This document shows, one piece after another, positions 27,174-36,706 of a stretch of DNA of 64,000 bases (positions are counted from its first letter, which is position 1; each line of letters opens with the position of its first letter). This DNA is from Bin55 sp963667455 (GTDB lineage Bacteria; Pseudomonadota; Gammaproteobacteria; Pseudomonadales; Azotimanducaceae): the NCBI GenBank assembly GCA_963667455.2, contig CAXXFR010000002.1, positions 104,483 to 168,482 on the forward strand, read 5' to 3'. Position numbers and translations under genes: made by a program. The notes beneath the pieces are model-generated. The model saw only the letters and a program-made list of their open reading frames with translations. It had not been told where the DNA came from and ran no database searches.

Positions 27174-30095
27174 CTAGGCTGCTTCCAAGTGCTCTCGAAG
27201 AAACTTGCCAGTGTACGATCGTGAGTTGGCGGCTATCGCCTCGGGTGTACCGGACGCGATAACTTCACCGCCCCCTCTTCCGCCTTCCGGACCTAGGTCG
27301 ATCACATAGTCCGCAGTCTTGATGACATCGAGGTGATGTTCAATCACCAGTACGGTGTTGCCTGCCTCGACGAGACGGTTGAGGCAATCGAGCAACTTGG
27401 AAATGTCCGCAAGGTGAAGTCCCGTTGTCGGTTCGTCCAAAATGTAGAACGAGTGCCCACGACGCTGCATCTTCACGAGTTCACTGGCCAGTTTCACACG
27501 CTGGGCTTCTCCTCCCGACAACGTTGTTGCAGACTGTCCTAGCGTCAAGTAGCCCAATCCCAATTCGTCGAGAACGCCGATTCTCCGCGCGATATTCGGC
27601 TCTGGTTCGAAAAATCCAACCGCCTCTTCAATGGGCATGTCGAGGATGTCGGCGATGTTCTTGTCCCGGTGGGTAATTTCCAGCGTTTCGTCATTGAAGC
27701 GACGCCCCTTGCACGTGGCACAAACCACCTCCACGTCGGGCATGAAGTAGAGTTTGGTTGCAATCACTCCCTCACCAGAGCACTCCTCGCACCGACCTCC
27801 CTTGACGTTGAAACTGAATCTGCCTGGCTTGTAGCCTCGTTCCACCGACTCCGGAGCTTTTGCAAACAAGGTTCGGATCAGGTCGTAGATCCCTATATAG
27901 GTTGAGGGATTCGAGCGGCTGTTTCGTCCAATCGGCGTCTGATCAATGTTGATCACGCGAGTAACGTTCTCCGTCCCATCAATCGCATCATGCGAACCCG
28001 AAAGCGATCTCGTATCGACGAGACGCTTCCACAGTTCCTTGTAGAGAATCTCGTTGACCAGCGTCGACTTGCCGGAGCCAGAAGCTCCGCTGACGCACAC
28101 GAAGAGACCCAGAGGAATTTCAACATCGATGTTCTTGAGGTTGTTCTCCGATGCACCTCGAATCATCAGAGACTTGCCGTTCAGTTCTCGCCGTGACTGA
28201 GGTACAGCGATGGATTTCGCACCGGAAAAGTACTGTCCAGTTGGAGACTCCTTGCACTTCAGAATGTCCTTGAGGCCACCAGTTGCGACTATCTCGCCAC
28301 CATGAATTCCCGGGCCCGGACCAAGTTCAACAATGTAGTCGGCAGACCGAATGGTTTCCTCGTCGTGCTCCACAACAATTACGGTATTGCCGAGATTGCG
28401 CAACGACCGCAATGTGCTGATCATCTTGATGTTGTCCTTCGGATGCAACCCAATGGACGGCTCGTCCAAAACGTACAACATCCCCATGAGACCAGATCCA
28501 ATCTGCGTTGAAAGTCGAATTCTCTGGGCTTCCCCGCCGGAAAGCGTTCCGGAAGTTCGATTGAAGTTCAAATAGTCCAAGCCGATTCCAAGCAGGAGAT
28601 CCAATCTCTTGCGAATCTCCATCAACACTTGCCTACCAGCCTCAGCGTGAGGACCCGTGGGTTTGATGGTCGCCAACAACGGCTGCAACTCATCGAAGTT
28701 CATTTGGCCAAAGTCATGAATCGAATGTCCGTTGATTCGAAACAGCAAGCGTGTGTGTCGCAACCGCGACCCCTTGCAGTCCGCACATTCGTACTCGACC
28801 ATTACGCGATCAAGGTACGCCTCCATGCCGGAATGCGCCACGCCACGTTGTCTATACCACCGATAGTGGGATTCGATCTGTCCCGCTACCCCTTGGAAAT
28901 TGGATGGCCATCGGAGCCATCGTTCTTTCTTCTCTTTGGCATCAGGGGGAATCTTGAGCTGAATTGGTTCCCCTCGTGTTCCGTGCATGACCAGTTCACG
29001 CTGTTCTTCCGTCAAGTCTTGCCACGGCGTGTCAAGCGAAAATCCATGCTTGTCAGCTAGTGAATACAGCACATAGCCACTGTGATTGTCGGTCTTGTAG
29101 GTGAAGGCATCACGTAAGAAACATCCCTCTCGAATGCTGCGTTCGGGGTTGGTAACCAGCAATTCAGGGTGCGTCTGCTTGTCGCGGCCCACTCCTCCAC
29201 ACGTGCGACAGGCACTCTCGGGGTTGTTGAACATGAAGAAATCAGGAACGATGTCGCCAAACACCAACCCATACGTCTTGCTCCCAAAGTTCTCAACGAA
29301 CTGCTTGGTTGCCCTTGAACCCACACCTTTGACGATACCTACAGTCATTAGCGAATCACCAACCCGCAACGCGTGTTCCACCGCCGCTTTCAGCTGCTTT
29401 TCGATACCGGGAACAACCTTGAACCGATCGACAACCGCCAGCAACTGCGGATCGCCAGCCAAGACCTCGGGCACCTCTTTTGTCAGGTCCACCCGTTCAC
29501 CGTCAATTAGTACGGTTCGGCAACCTTGCTTGCGAACTTCAGTGAACAACAGCTTGGGTTCTTCGCCGTAGATCTGAAAAATCGGTGCTAGAAGCTCGAA
29601 TTCGGTGTCCAGCGGCAACGTGAGAATCGCCTCGACGATGTTGCCACTAGTCTTGATGGGTACATCTTCCCCGGTATACGGACATGACGCGTCGGCAATG
29701 GTGGCAAACAGCAAATTTAGGTAGCTGGATATGTCGGTCAATGTCCCGACTGTGGATCGGGGGTTTCGAGCAATCGTTTTTTGTTCTATGGATACAACCG
29801 GTGACAACCCGTAGACAAAATCGACATCAGGCTTCTCTACTTGTGCAATGAAGCGCTTGGCATAGGTTGACAGCGACTCCATGTAGCGTCTCTGCCCTTC
29901 GGCGTAAATGGTGTCGAATGCGAGCGAAGACTTGCCAGATCCAGACAGACCCGTGACAACCACCAACTTGTCGCGAGGAATCTCGACCGAAATGTCCTTC
30001 AAGTTGTGGACACGCGTTCCTTGAACAGCGATCGTTGTACGATAACCGGGTTCCTGAACTGCCTTGGATTTGGTTGGTGCTCGTACCTGTGCCAT
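27174..30095 (-). CDS. uvrA: UvrA-type excinuclease ATPase, variant
   Basis: A 973-residue UvrA-like tandem ABC ATPase for nucleotide-excision repair damage recognition. It has two Walker A motifs (GLSGSGKSSLAFD; GASGSGKSTLVNE), signatures SGTLSGGEAQRIRLSTQIGS and ATTLSGGEAQRVKLASELVK, and Walker Bs YVLDEPSIGLH and YILDEPTTGLH. The C-terminal zinc module is present (CEECSGEG to CATCKGRRF). The first zinc module lacks its first CPxC half: only ESACRTCGGVG remains where E. coli has two pairs. It may be a second UvrA-type protein rather than the housekeeping one. The start ATG at 30095 avoids overlap with the upstream gene; a TTG at 30149 would overlap it. Confidence 0.92.
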   Translation of the reverse strand: MAQVRAPTKSKAVQEPGYRTTIAVQGTRVHNLKDISVEIPRDKLVVVTGLSGSGKSSLAFDTIYAEGQRRYMESLSTYAKRFIAQVEKPDVDFVYGLSPVVSIEQKTIARNPRSTVGTLTDISSYLNLLFATIADASCPYTGEDVPIKTSGNIVEAILTLPLDTEFELLAPIFQIYGEEPKLLFTEVRKQGCRTVLIDGERVDLTKEVPEVLAGDPQLLAVVDRFKVVPGIEKQLKAAVEHALRVGDSLMTVGIVKGVGSRATKQFVENFGSKTYGLVFGDIVPDFFMFNNPESACRTCGGVGRDKQTHPELLVTNPERSIREGCFLRDAFTYKTDNHSGYVLYSLADKHGFSLDTPWQDLTEEQRELVMHGTRGEPIQLKIPPDAKEKKERWLRWPSNFQGVAGQIESHYRWYRQRGVAHSGMEAYLDRVMVEYECADCKGSRLRHTRLLFRINGHSIHDFGQMNFDELQPLLATIKPTGPHAEAGRQVLMEIRKRLDLLLGIGLDYLNFNRTSGTLSGGEAQRIRLSTQIGSGLMGMLYVLDEPSIGLHPKDNIKMISTLRSLRNLGNTVIVVEHDEETIRSADYIVELGPGPGIHGGEIVATGGLKDILKCKESPTGQYFSGAKSIAVPQSRRELNGKSLMIRGASENNLKNIDVEIPLGLFVCVSGASGSGKSTLVNEILYKELWKRLVDTRSLSGSHDAIDGTENVTRVINIDQTPIGRNSRSNPSTYIGIYDLIRTLFAKAPESVERGYKPGRFSFNVKGGRCEECSGEGVIATKLYFMPDVEVVCATCKGRRFNDETLEITHRDKNIADILDMPIEEAVGFFEPEPNIARRIGVLDELGLGYLTLGQSATTLSGGEAQRVKLASELVKMQRRGHSFYILDEPTTGLHLADISKLLDCLNRLVEAGNTVLVIEHHLDVIKTADYVIDLGPEGGRGGGEVIASGTPEAIAANSRSYTGKFLREHLEAA

Positions 30096-30126
30096 TGATT
30101 CGTTCGAGTCCTGGTGGTTTAGAGAG

Positions 30127-31044
30127 CTAGCGCGCGTAGAAGAATGCAAGCTCTTCGACTTGTACCTGACTGCGAGTGGTCAGTTTGACAGGAGTGGAAG
30201 CCTTTTCGATGCATCCAATGTCCGACAGCCACTCGCACGCTGTCGTGATACCCTCAATGTCGAAATTACGCTGAAAGTAGTGTTCGATCTGAGTCGTCGA
30301 ACGCGGTTCGCCAAATGCGCTCTGAAGATAGTCCAACACTGGAGCAAACAGCATTTCTGCCTTGTCTTCCAGGTAGTCGTCAATAGCAGTGATTCCCTGT
30401 TCCAATGAGTCCCGGGAAACTGATTGCTCAAACAGATCCGAGTAGATCATCTTAAACAGGGTCGGATTGAGTTCTACTGCACGAGTCAATGCTTCGCGAT
30501 CGACGATTTCTCCGGCGAGTCCTACTTCGATTTCAGCCAGCGGCAATGCAGTAGTCACAATCCATCGAGCGGTGTAATACGGATCGTCCTTTACTTCAAG
30601 CCACTTGCGAGCCTTGTACAAGAAGCATAGTGCGTGCTGCGCAGCCCCCATCAACTGCAATTGACTGTCGTGTTCGCCCAGCGACTTCAGTTCTTCAAAC
30701 AGCTCAGTGATCGATGGATCATTGCTGAACAGCAGGCGTCCTCGTGCAAAGATGGAGTGCTGGAAGGTGTTGCGAACCGCCGCCTGGAGCATCGTTCGGA
30801 ACGACAACCTTGGCTGGACCGTTGCGTGAATGTTGATATCGTCTTCGACGAGGGAGACGAAGTGCGTTTTGGTCTTCTTGTCGTCCGTGCAGACCAGGAC
30901 AAGATCAATGTCTGACTTGTCCCAAACGACATCGTAGGACAGACTGCCGCACAAGACCGCGGCGAGTATGTGATCGTCCTGCTTGACTCGCTCTACAAGA
31001 GAGTCAAGAGCCTCTTCAAAACGCTCTTTCTGCGAGACTGCCAT
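30127..31044 (-). CDS. Nucleotidyltransferase-domain protein
   Basis: A 305-residue protein with an N-terminal minimal nucleotidyltransferase domain. VLCGSLSYD at 31-38 and the metal-binding SDIDLVLV (Asp45 and Asp47) fit the polymerase-beta/kanamycin-nucleotidyltransferase fold. The rest is mostly helical (about 120-250), then a small winged-helix-like end. It precedes the variant uvrA by 31 bases in the same direction, so the two form a pair. It could transfer a nucleotide to protein, RNA or a small molecule; the target is not known. Confidence 0.85.
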   Translation of the reverse strand: MAVSQKERFEEALDSLVERVKQDDHILAAVLCGSLSYDVVWDKSDIDLVLVCTDDKKTKTHFVSLVEDDINIHATVQPRLSFRTMLQAAVRNTFQHSIFARGRLLFSNDPSITELFEELKSLGEHDSQLQLMGAAQHALCFLYKARKWLEVKDDPYYTARWIVTTALPLAEIEVGLAGEIVDREALTRAVELNPTLFKMIYSDLFEQSVSRDSLEQGITAIDDYLEDKAEMLFAPVLDYLQSAFGEPRSTTQIEHYFQRNFDIEGITTACEWLSDIGCIEKASTPVKLTTRSQVQVEELAFFYAR

Positions 31045-31373
31045 TCAACGGACATTCGCGACGAAATGGGACATCGAAAAACGGAGTGGAACTCAACGAA
31101 TCGAACAAGCGATTTTACGAATTGCAAGGAGAACTCGACTGTCCCGCAGCGTGATCCGGGAGTTCTCATGCATCTGCAAAAGTCCTTTCTGTCGTTGTAC
31201 TCGGCAACATCCTAAAATAGAATAGCGAATGAAAGGATCCAGAATCCACAGCTCAAGGCTTGCAGTCGCCGTCCAACGACGACCAAGTCTCGTGTTGTCC
31301 TAGTACAGCCAAACAAGCCAGTATCCGTATTGGCTATGTGTCGCATGTTGCAAAGACCACAGGGGAACTAACC
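31045..31373. other. Divergent intergenic region before the TonB receptor
   Basis: This 329-base gap separates the nucleotidyltransferase gene from the TonB-dependent receptor. Open frames run through it on the plus strand, and one is in frame with the receptor from 31260, but the receptor's signal peptide starts at 31374. An AT-rich stretch at 31213-31228 may contain promoter sequence. I see no riboswitch I can support. Confidence 0.4.
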
Positions 31374-33773
31374 ATGCAGTCTCATCGACGAATGCTACCG
31401 ATTGCGTTGATCGCGTGCATCGCTTTAACACCGGGCATCACCCATGCTCAAGGCACCGCCAACGACGAGGAAATCGAAGATCTTGTCGTCATTGGAACAA
31501 GAAACGTCGCCCCTCGCACGGTCGAAGACTCAAGTGCGCCCATCGATTTCATCAGTGCCGACGATATTGCGGCCTTGGGTAACGGAGCTGACATTACAGA
31601 CTCGTTGCGATCTTTGGTGCCATACTTCAATGCCTCAATGGCATCGGGCGACGGCGACACTTTCGTGCGTCCGACCTCGCTTCGTGGATTGGCGCCCGAT
31701 CAGTCCTTGGTCATGATCAACGGCAAGCGACGGCATCGAGCCGCATTGATCGCTGAATTCGTACCTGCCGCTGGCAAGGGCGCGCATGGTCCGAACATTG
31801 GAATGATCCCCAGCATTGCCATCAAGAACATCCAAATCCTCCGGGATGGCGCATCGGCCCAATATGGTGCTGACGCGATTTCAGGGGTCGTGAATTTTCA
31901 AACGAAGGATGCAGACTCAGGCGGCATGCTTCGCACCCAGTACGGGCGTTTCTACGAAGGCGAATCCAGTTTTAAGATTGACGGAAACGTCGGCTTGATG
32001 CTCGGAACGGACGGCTTCCTCAACTTAAGCTTCGAGCGCATCTACAACCAAGCGTTGTCTCGGGGCATGCAGCGTCCCGACGCTCAAGCATTGATCGATT
32101 CCGGCGTATCCGTAGTTGGTCAGGACTCGCCGTTCGACGACAAGCCATTTGCCCAAACTTGGGGCCGACCACGCAGCGACGGCTTACGACTGTTCTTGAA
32201 TGCCGGCCATCCAGTGTCCGACACAACCGACGTCTACGTTCAAGCGAACTACGCAGATGTCATGGGTCGTTATCGATTCTTCTATCGAAACAACAATCAC
32301 GTCACTCTCCGTTCATTGGCTGAACTTGGATTTACCGGGCTGCCGGGAGGCTTCACTCCCTACTTCGACGGTGTGACCGACGACTACTCTGTAGTAACAG
32401 GTTGGAAAGGAACGTTGGCCAACGGTCTGTATTTCGACGCTAGCGCTGCGGTTGGAAACAACAGCATCGACTTCACCTTGAACAACACGATCAATCAATC
32501 GATCGGGCTCAATTCGGACGGAAATCCGTTACAGCGAGATTTCGACGTCGGCGAGCTGGAACAAATGGAAATGTCTGCAAATATCGATGTGAGCAGACAG
32601 ATTTCGGATGTCTACCACATCGCTGCTGGAATGGAGTGGAGACGCGAGATCTTTTCGCTTAAGGCCGGCGAACCTGTCTCGTACGAGGGTGCGGGTTCGA
32701 GCGGATTCAAGGGATTCGAACCTCAGAACGCCGGCAACTTCTCGCGACAGAATGTGGCGACCTACGGCGAATTGGAAATGGAACACGGCGATTTGCTGAC
32801 GCAATGGGCCGCACGCTACGAAGGCTACTCGGATTTCGGCGGGACGCTGAATGGAAAATTCGCATTCCGCTACCACTTCGATGAGCGAATCACCGGTCGC
32901 GGAGCGATTTCCACGGGATTCCACGCTCCGACTCCGGGTCAGGCCAACATTCAGAAGATTACAACGACGTTCGATGCGAACGTAGGCGGCCAAGTGGAAC
33001 AAGGGCTGGTTCCACCAGATCATCCCTTGGCGTTGGCAGCTGGAGGTGCTCCACTGAAGGAAGAAACCTCTCTGAACGTGAGTTTGGGAGTCAGCGTCGA
33101 TACCGACGAGATGTTTGAGGAGTCAAGACTGACCTTCGATATCTACCAGATCGACATTGATGATCGAATCTACAAGACACAGACCATTCCTGCTATCGAT
33201 CCTGACACGGGCATTGGCACGAACGTATCGTTCTACACGAACGCGCTCAGCATTCAATCCAAAGGCTTCGACATTGTCTACACGTTCCCGTTTGAGTTTC
33301 GAGACGTTGTCAGCGACATGAGCATTGCGATCAATCGCAATGAAGTCACCGTTGAAGATCAAAACTTGGTGAACGGAATTGCTCCGGTCGCAGTTGCCGA
33401 TGTTGAAGACATCGAGAACAGCTATCCGAAGCTGAAAATCGTTGCTTCATCCGCGACGTTCCTGACCGATTCCGCGACGCTGATGGTTAGAGCAAACTAC
33501 TACGGTGAACACTACGACGAACGCGGCCGAATCGGGGGCTCGCCTCCCACCAAGCTGCTGGATCCGACATTGTTCATCGACGTCGAGCTTCGCTACGACT
33601 TCTCGGATGCTTTACGCGCAACGCTTGGTTTCGTGAACATCTTCGACACATACGTCGATACGATCTCGGCTCCGTTCGCGAATCGCGAGAATGTCGGCCT
33701 ACCCTATGCGCGACGTACCGCGGCCAATTTTGAAGGCGGCTCGGCATACATGACCATCGATTTTCGATGGTAG
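31374..33773 (+). CDS. TonB-dependent receptor
   Basis: A 799-residue outer-membrane TonB-dependent receptor. A signal peptide (MQSHRRMLPIALIACIALTP) is cleaved near THAQG. The TonB-box region EDLVVIGTRNVAPRTVEDSS and the plug domain (SLRGLAPDQSLVMINGKRRH; DGASAQYGADAISGVVNF) follow, then a beta-barrel ending in aromatic MTIDFRW. The C-terminal Trp fits barrel assembly by BAM. Plug motifs resemble receptors for organic nutrients or siderophores; the ligand is not evident. The ATG at 31374 is preceded by AGGGGA seven bases upstream. A strong terminator follows. Confidence 0.95.
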   Translation: MQSHRRMLPIALIACIALTPGITHAQGTANDEEIEDLVVIGTRNVAPRTVEDSSAPIDFISADDIAALGNGADITDSLRSLVPYFNASMASGDGDTFVRPTSLRGLAPDQSLVMINGKRRHRAALIAEFVPAAGKGAHGPNIGMIPSIAIKNIQILRDGASAQYGADAISGVVNFQTKDADSGGMLRTQYGRFYEGESSFKIDGNVGLMLGTDGFLNLSFERIYNQALSRGMQRPDAQALIDSGVSVVGQDSPFDDKPFAQTWGRPRSDGLRLFLNAGHPVSDTTDVYVQANYADVMGRYRFFYRNNNHVTLRSLAELGFTGLPGGFTPYFDGVTDDYSVVTGWKGTLANGLYFDASAAVGNNSIDFTLNNTINQSIGLNSDGNPLQRDFDVGELEQMEMSANIDVSRQISDVYHIAAGMEWRREIFSLKAGEPVSYEGAGSSGFKGFEPQNAGNFSRQNVATYGELEMEHGDLLTQWAARYEGYSDFGGTLNGKFAFRYHFDERITGRGAISTGFHAPTPGQANIQKITTTFDANVGGQVEQGLVPPDHPLALAAGGAPLKEETSLNVSLGVSVDTDEMFEESRLTFDIYQIDIDDRIYKTQTIPAIDPDTGIGTNVSFYTNALSIQSKGFDIVYTFPFEFRDVVSDMSIAINRNEVTVEDQNLVNGIAPVAVADVEDIENSYPKLKIVASSATFLTDSATLMVRANYYGEHYDERGRIGGSPPTKLLDPTLFIDVELRYDFSDALRATLGFVNIFDTYVDTISAPFANRENVGLPYARRTAANFEGGSAYMTIDFRW

Positions 33774-33839
33774 TGGACAGGGAATCCTCACAGGAGGCTC
33801 AGATTAGACGCTGAATCGTCTGCTCTGATCAATCGATGC

Positions 33840-33880
33840 AAGAAGCCGCGAACCCATCTGTGGTCCGCGGCTTCTTTTCT
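33840..33880 (+). terminator. Rho-independent terminator after the TonB receptor
   Basis: AGAAGCCGCG (33841-33850) pairs perfectly with CGCGGCTTCT (33866-33875), with a possible inner ACC/GGT extension, and is followed by a TTTTCT run. It sits about 70 bases after the receptor stop, just before the next gene. Confidence 0.9.
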
Positions 33881-33895
33881 AACAATTCCTGAAAC

Positions 33896-34540
33896 GTGCC
33901 AGAACTCATCGAGATTCCGGACCCGAACGTCTACGAAGCGTACGGAGTCTACTTTCTCAAGACCCGCCACAAGTTCGTACAAAGACTGTTGCGCACGAAC
34001 TACCCGCTTGCCCACGGCTATCGCACCTGGTACACCAGTTTCTTGTTGATGGACTATCTGGAGCACAATCCTCTGGATGAGGGTTGTTGCGTCATGGATA
34101 TTGGCTGCGGCTGGGCACCCGTGGGCGTCTATTGCGGGCGAAGATTTCGAGCCAAAGTCACTGCGATGGACAAGGATGCCAACGTTATCCCTTACGTTCG
34201 ACTGATGGCGGCACTGAACGACATCAAAGTCGAGAACCTGACTGCTAGCTTTGACAGCATTTCCACTGAGAGACTGGGTGAGGAAGAAGTGATCGTTGGA
34301 TCGGACATCTGTTTCTGGGACGACATGGTCGAGCCTCTGTACGACCTTGTGGTTCGAGCGTTCAGTGCTGGTACAAGGAGGGTCATATTTGCAGATCCCG
34401 GTCGGCAACCGTTCTTCGATTTAGCAAAGAAGAGCGAGAAGCAGTGGAGTTCGGAGCTTGTACGGTGGTATTCGCTGGAACCAGTACGCCGACAGGGAGA
34501 GATATTGGAGATCAACAATCCGAAAGTGTCGGGTAATTGA
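33896..34540 (+). CDS. Class I SAM-dependent methyltransferase
   Basis: A 214-residue Rossmann-fold methyltransferase. The SAM loop is CVMDIGCGWAPVGVYCGRRF (about 66-85), followed by the acidic KVTAMDKDANVIPYV, which binds the ribose. VGSDICFWDDMVEPLYDLVV is motif IV-like. It starts at a GTG 16 bases after the terminator. Relatives are annotated as methyltransferases of unknown substrate, some near ETFB-lysine-methyltransferase-like groups. Probably expressed from its own promoter, though the gap is very short. Confidence 0.85.
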   Translation: MPELIEIPDPNVYEAYGVYFLKTRHKFVQRLLRTNYPLAHGYRTWYTSFLLMDYLEHNPLDEGCCVMDIGCGWAPVGVYCGRRFRAKVTAMDKDANVIPYVRLMAALNDIKVENLTASFDSISTERLGEEEVIVGSDICFWDDMVEPLYDLVVRAFSAGTRRVIFADPGRQPFFDLAKKSEKQWSSELVRWYSLEPVRRQGEILEINNPKVSGN

Positions 34541-34777
34541 CGTTCAGCCGGCAATGGAACGCTGTTCGGTCTCAAGGCGCCTGAACGACCGTCACTGACG
34601 CGCCTAATCTCACAAGAAGTCACCTTCAAGCGTAGGCGATCCACCCAACCCAAATTTTTTCGAGTGATAAGATTGTCAATCCGACGGAGTAGCCCACGAC
34701 TTCTACTGACCGGGATCAGGGGCCAGTCAAAGCGAATTGGGGTTCTAGTTGCACTTTCTTGGAGGGCGAAGAAGGCG

Positions 34778-35938
34778 ATGAGCGATACGTTGCTGTGTGA
34801 GCTAGAGAAATTCGCACAAGCTAAATTGAAATTGACGGCTCTGGTTGAGAAAAACGAAGCAGCCACCAAGGCCAGTCTTATCGATCCTTATATCAAACTC
34901 TTGGGGTTTGACACCGCTGATCCTCTGCAGGTACGTGTGGAATTCAGAACTGCGACCGTGAAAGCGGCGGATAAAGTTGACTACGCTCTGATGTATGGGG
35001 AAAAACCGGTCGCCTACGTCGAGGCGAAAGCCTTGTCCCACAGGGACTTATCAACGCCAACACCCATGAATAAGCAATTGCGAAGCTATATGTTGGATTC
35101 CACAACAGTGAGATTTGGAGCACTCACCGATGGGCGCCAGTGGATCTGGTACTGCCAAGAGAGCTATCAACATGAACCAAGTCCATTCCTCATAATCGAT
35201 GCTTTGTCGGATTCACAAAGCGAGACTTTTTCATGGTTGTCGCTCCTCAGGAGCAAGGCTCCTGTCGAAGAGTTGCTCATCGCCGCCAAGACGGAGCTCT
35301 TGACTTCAATGATTAGGAATTGGGTCGAAGGATCAATTCAAAGTCCGTCAGACGCGCTTGCTAGGACTATTCTTAGAGAGATCGGTCAGCCTAGCAACCA
35401 GAAAGCCCGACTGGAACAATGCAAACAGGTCTGGACGAGAGTAGTCGGAGGTCTATGGGGATCTGAAGACACTTCTCCACCGCCAATGCCACCCATTCCT
35501 ACGCCTCCCCCACCGCGTCCGCTTGGAAAGATATCCTGCGTCATTCGATATTCTGACGGCCGTGTAGACAACTTCAAGAACGCCACCGCGTTGATGATTG
35601 GCATCGTTCGATTTTGTTCCGAAAATCATCGTGAAGGAAAACAGGACTACTATCACCGAGTCAGTCGACCTCACGGCATACGGAGGAATAGCCCTGCTGT
35701 CGTCCCAGAGACGGACATCGCCTCAGGCAAATATCCAAAAAGTCCCTACTCGCGAATTGGCATTGACGGATATCGGATCTTCAACGACTTGAACAACACT
35801 GCTAAAGTCCCACTGATCAAGGCATTGTTGAAGCAATGCACTCTGAACTCCGGCAAATCGCCTCAAATTGGACGAGAACTAGAGGTGCACATGCCCAATT
35901 CTGACTTTCAGATTCCTGATCTAACGGACGACAGTTAG
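34778..35938 (+). CDS. Orphan HsdR N-terminal-domain (PD-(D/E)xK nuclease-like) protein
   Basis: A 386-residue protein. Residues 20-140 match the type I restriction HsdR-N nuclease region: NEAATKASLIDPYIKLLGFD, then VDYALMYGEKPVAYVEAKA, with Asp68 and Glu82-x-Lys84 as the PD-(D/E)xK triad. There is no helicase part and no HsdM or HsdS nearby. A Pro-rich linker (PPPMPPIPTPPPPRPLGK) leads to a C-terminal domain of about 125 residues (IRYSDGRVDNFKNATALMIG onward) that I do not recognise. Start ATG at 34778 has GAAGAAGG upstream. AGG/AGA-type codons look more frequent than in neighbours. Probably an acquired defence or solitary nuclease gene. Confidence 0.8.
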   Translation: MSDTLLCELEKFAQAKLKLTALVEKNEAATKASLIDPYIKLLGFDTADPLQVRVEFRTATVKAADKVDYALMYGEKPVAYVEAKALSHRDLSTPTPMNKQLRSYMLDSTTVRFGALTDGRQWIWYCQESYQHEPSPFLIIDALSDSQSETFSWLSLLRSKAPVEELLIAAKTELLTSMIRNWVEGSIQSPSDALARTILREIGQPSNQKARLEQCKQVWTRVVGGLWGSEDTSPPPMPPIPTPPPPRPLGKISCVIRYSDGRVDNFKNATALMIGIVRFCSENHREGKQDYYHRVSRPHGIRRNSPAVVPETDIASGKYPKSPYSRIGIDGYRIFNDLNNTAKVPLIKALLKQCTLNSGKSPQIGRELEVHMPNSDFQIPDLTDDS

Positions 35939-36022
35939 TGAGCATTCTCAGCGACTCCTGAATGAGAATCGGTTGAGTGACTAGGGAGTGCTCTCCGAGC
36001 AAGACTCCAGATAAACAGGAAT

Positions 36023-36706
36023 CTACTCGCCTGCGATGAAGTCCTTGAGCTGCTTCGACATCTCGCCACACGCATGCGAGGGAGTGCGAGCGATGAACGG
36101 CAAGGGAACTATGATGGCCGGTACGAAACTCATTCCTTTGGATTCTGCCGAAACCTTACCGGCGGAAACGTTGCTCTCAATGTCCCAGATGGTCGCCTCG
36201 TAGTTCGAACTCGCCTCCCACGTCAGAAATCCGAAACACGCCGGAATTCCACCCGTCGCAACAGCACACTGAACTGTGCCTGCCTGATCCGTGCGTTGAG
36301 TCGTCCCTTCGATCCAAACGATATAGCGAACACCCATTTCGTCCATTTTTTCGACGATCTTTTCGTTGTTGCTAATGTTCCTCAAGGCAGCAATGTCACT
36401 CGGAGCAGTCCTAGGTTCAAACCATGGAAACAGTTCGTCGATGAACTCTTGCTCGGACATCACACTGACCTTCTTGGACCCCGATGAGGTCTTATCGGTC
36501 ACACAGTCGACGAAGAAATTCTCGGTTTGTTCGCGAGCAATGTGCTTACGCCCCAATATGACAACGGTTTGATCAGCGGATATGCCGGTATCGGCTTCCC
36601 GCACTTGTTGAAGGGTTGTGTTGACACATCCGGACAACAGGGCAAAGCTACTCAGCAGGCACGCCGCAACGAGGGTCGAAGACCAAGTGCATCGTTGGAT
36701 TTTCAT
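36023..36706 (-). CDS. Lipoprotein of unknown function (cluster gene 12)
   Basis: A 227-residue predicted lipoprotein: signal peptide and lipobox ALLSGC (Cys27), so membrane-anchored in the envelope. The mature part includes TVVILGRKHIAREQTENFFV, GVRYIVWIEGTTQRTDQAG and paired cysteines (CAVATGGIPACFGF), which may form a disulfide. No family recognised. Its ATG overlaps the stop of the preceding lipoprotein gene (ATGA). It is the last gene of the 13-kb cluster, so a role in that assembly is likely. Confidence 0.82.
   Translation of the reverse strand: MKIQRCTWSSTLVAACLLSSFALLSGCVNTTLQQVREADTGISADQTVVILGRKHIAREQTENFFVDCVTDKTSSGSKKVSVMSEQEFIDELFPWFEPRTAPSDIAALRNISNNEKIVEKMDEMGVRYIVWIEGTTQRTDQAGTVQCAVATGGIPACFGFLTWEASSNYEATIWDIESNVSAGKVSAESKGMSFVPAIIVPLPFIARTPSHACGEMSKQLKDFIAGE

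Noticed and set aside
31260..31373. Longer N-terminus for the TonB receptor
   Set aside because: A good signal peptide and Shine-Dalgarno start at 31374; residues before it would prevent normal export.
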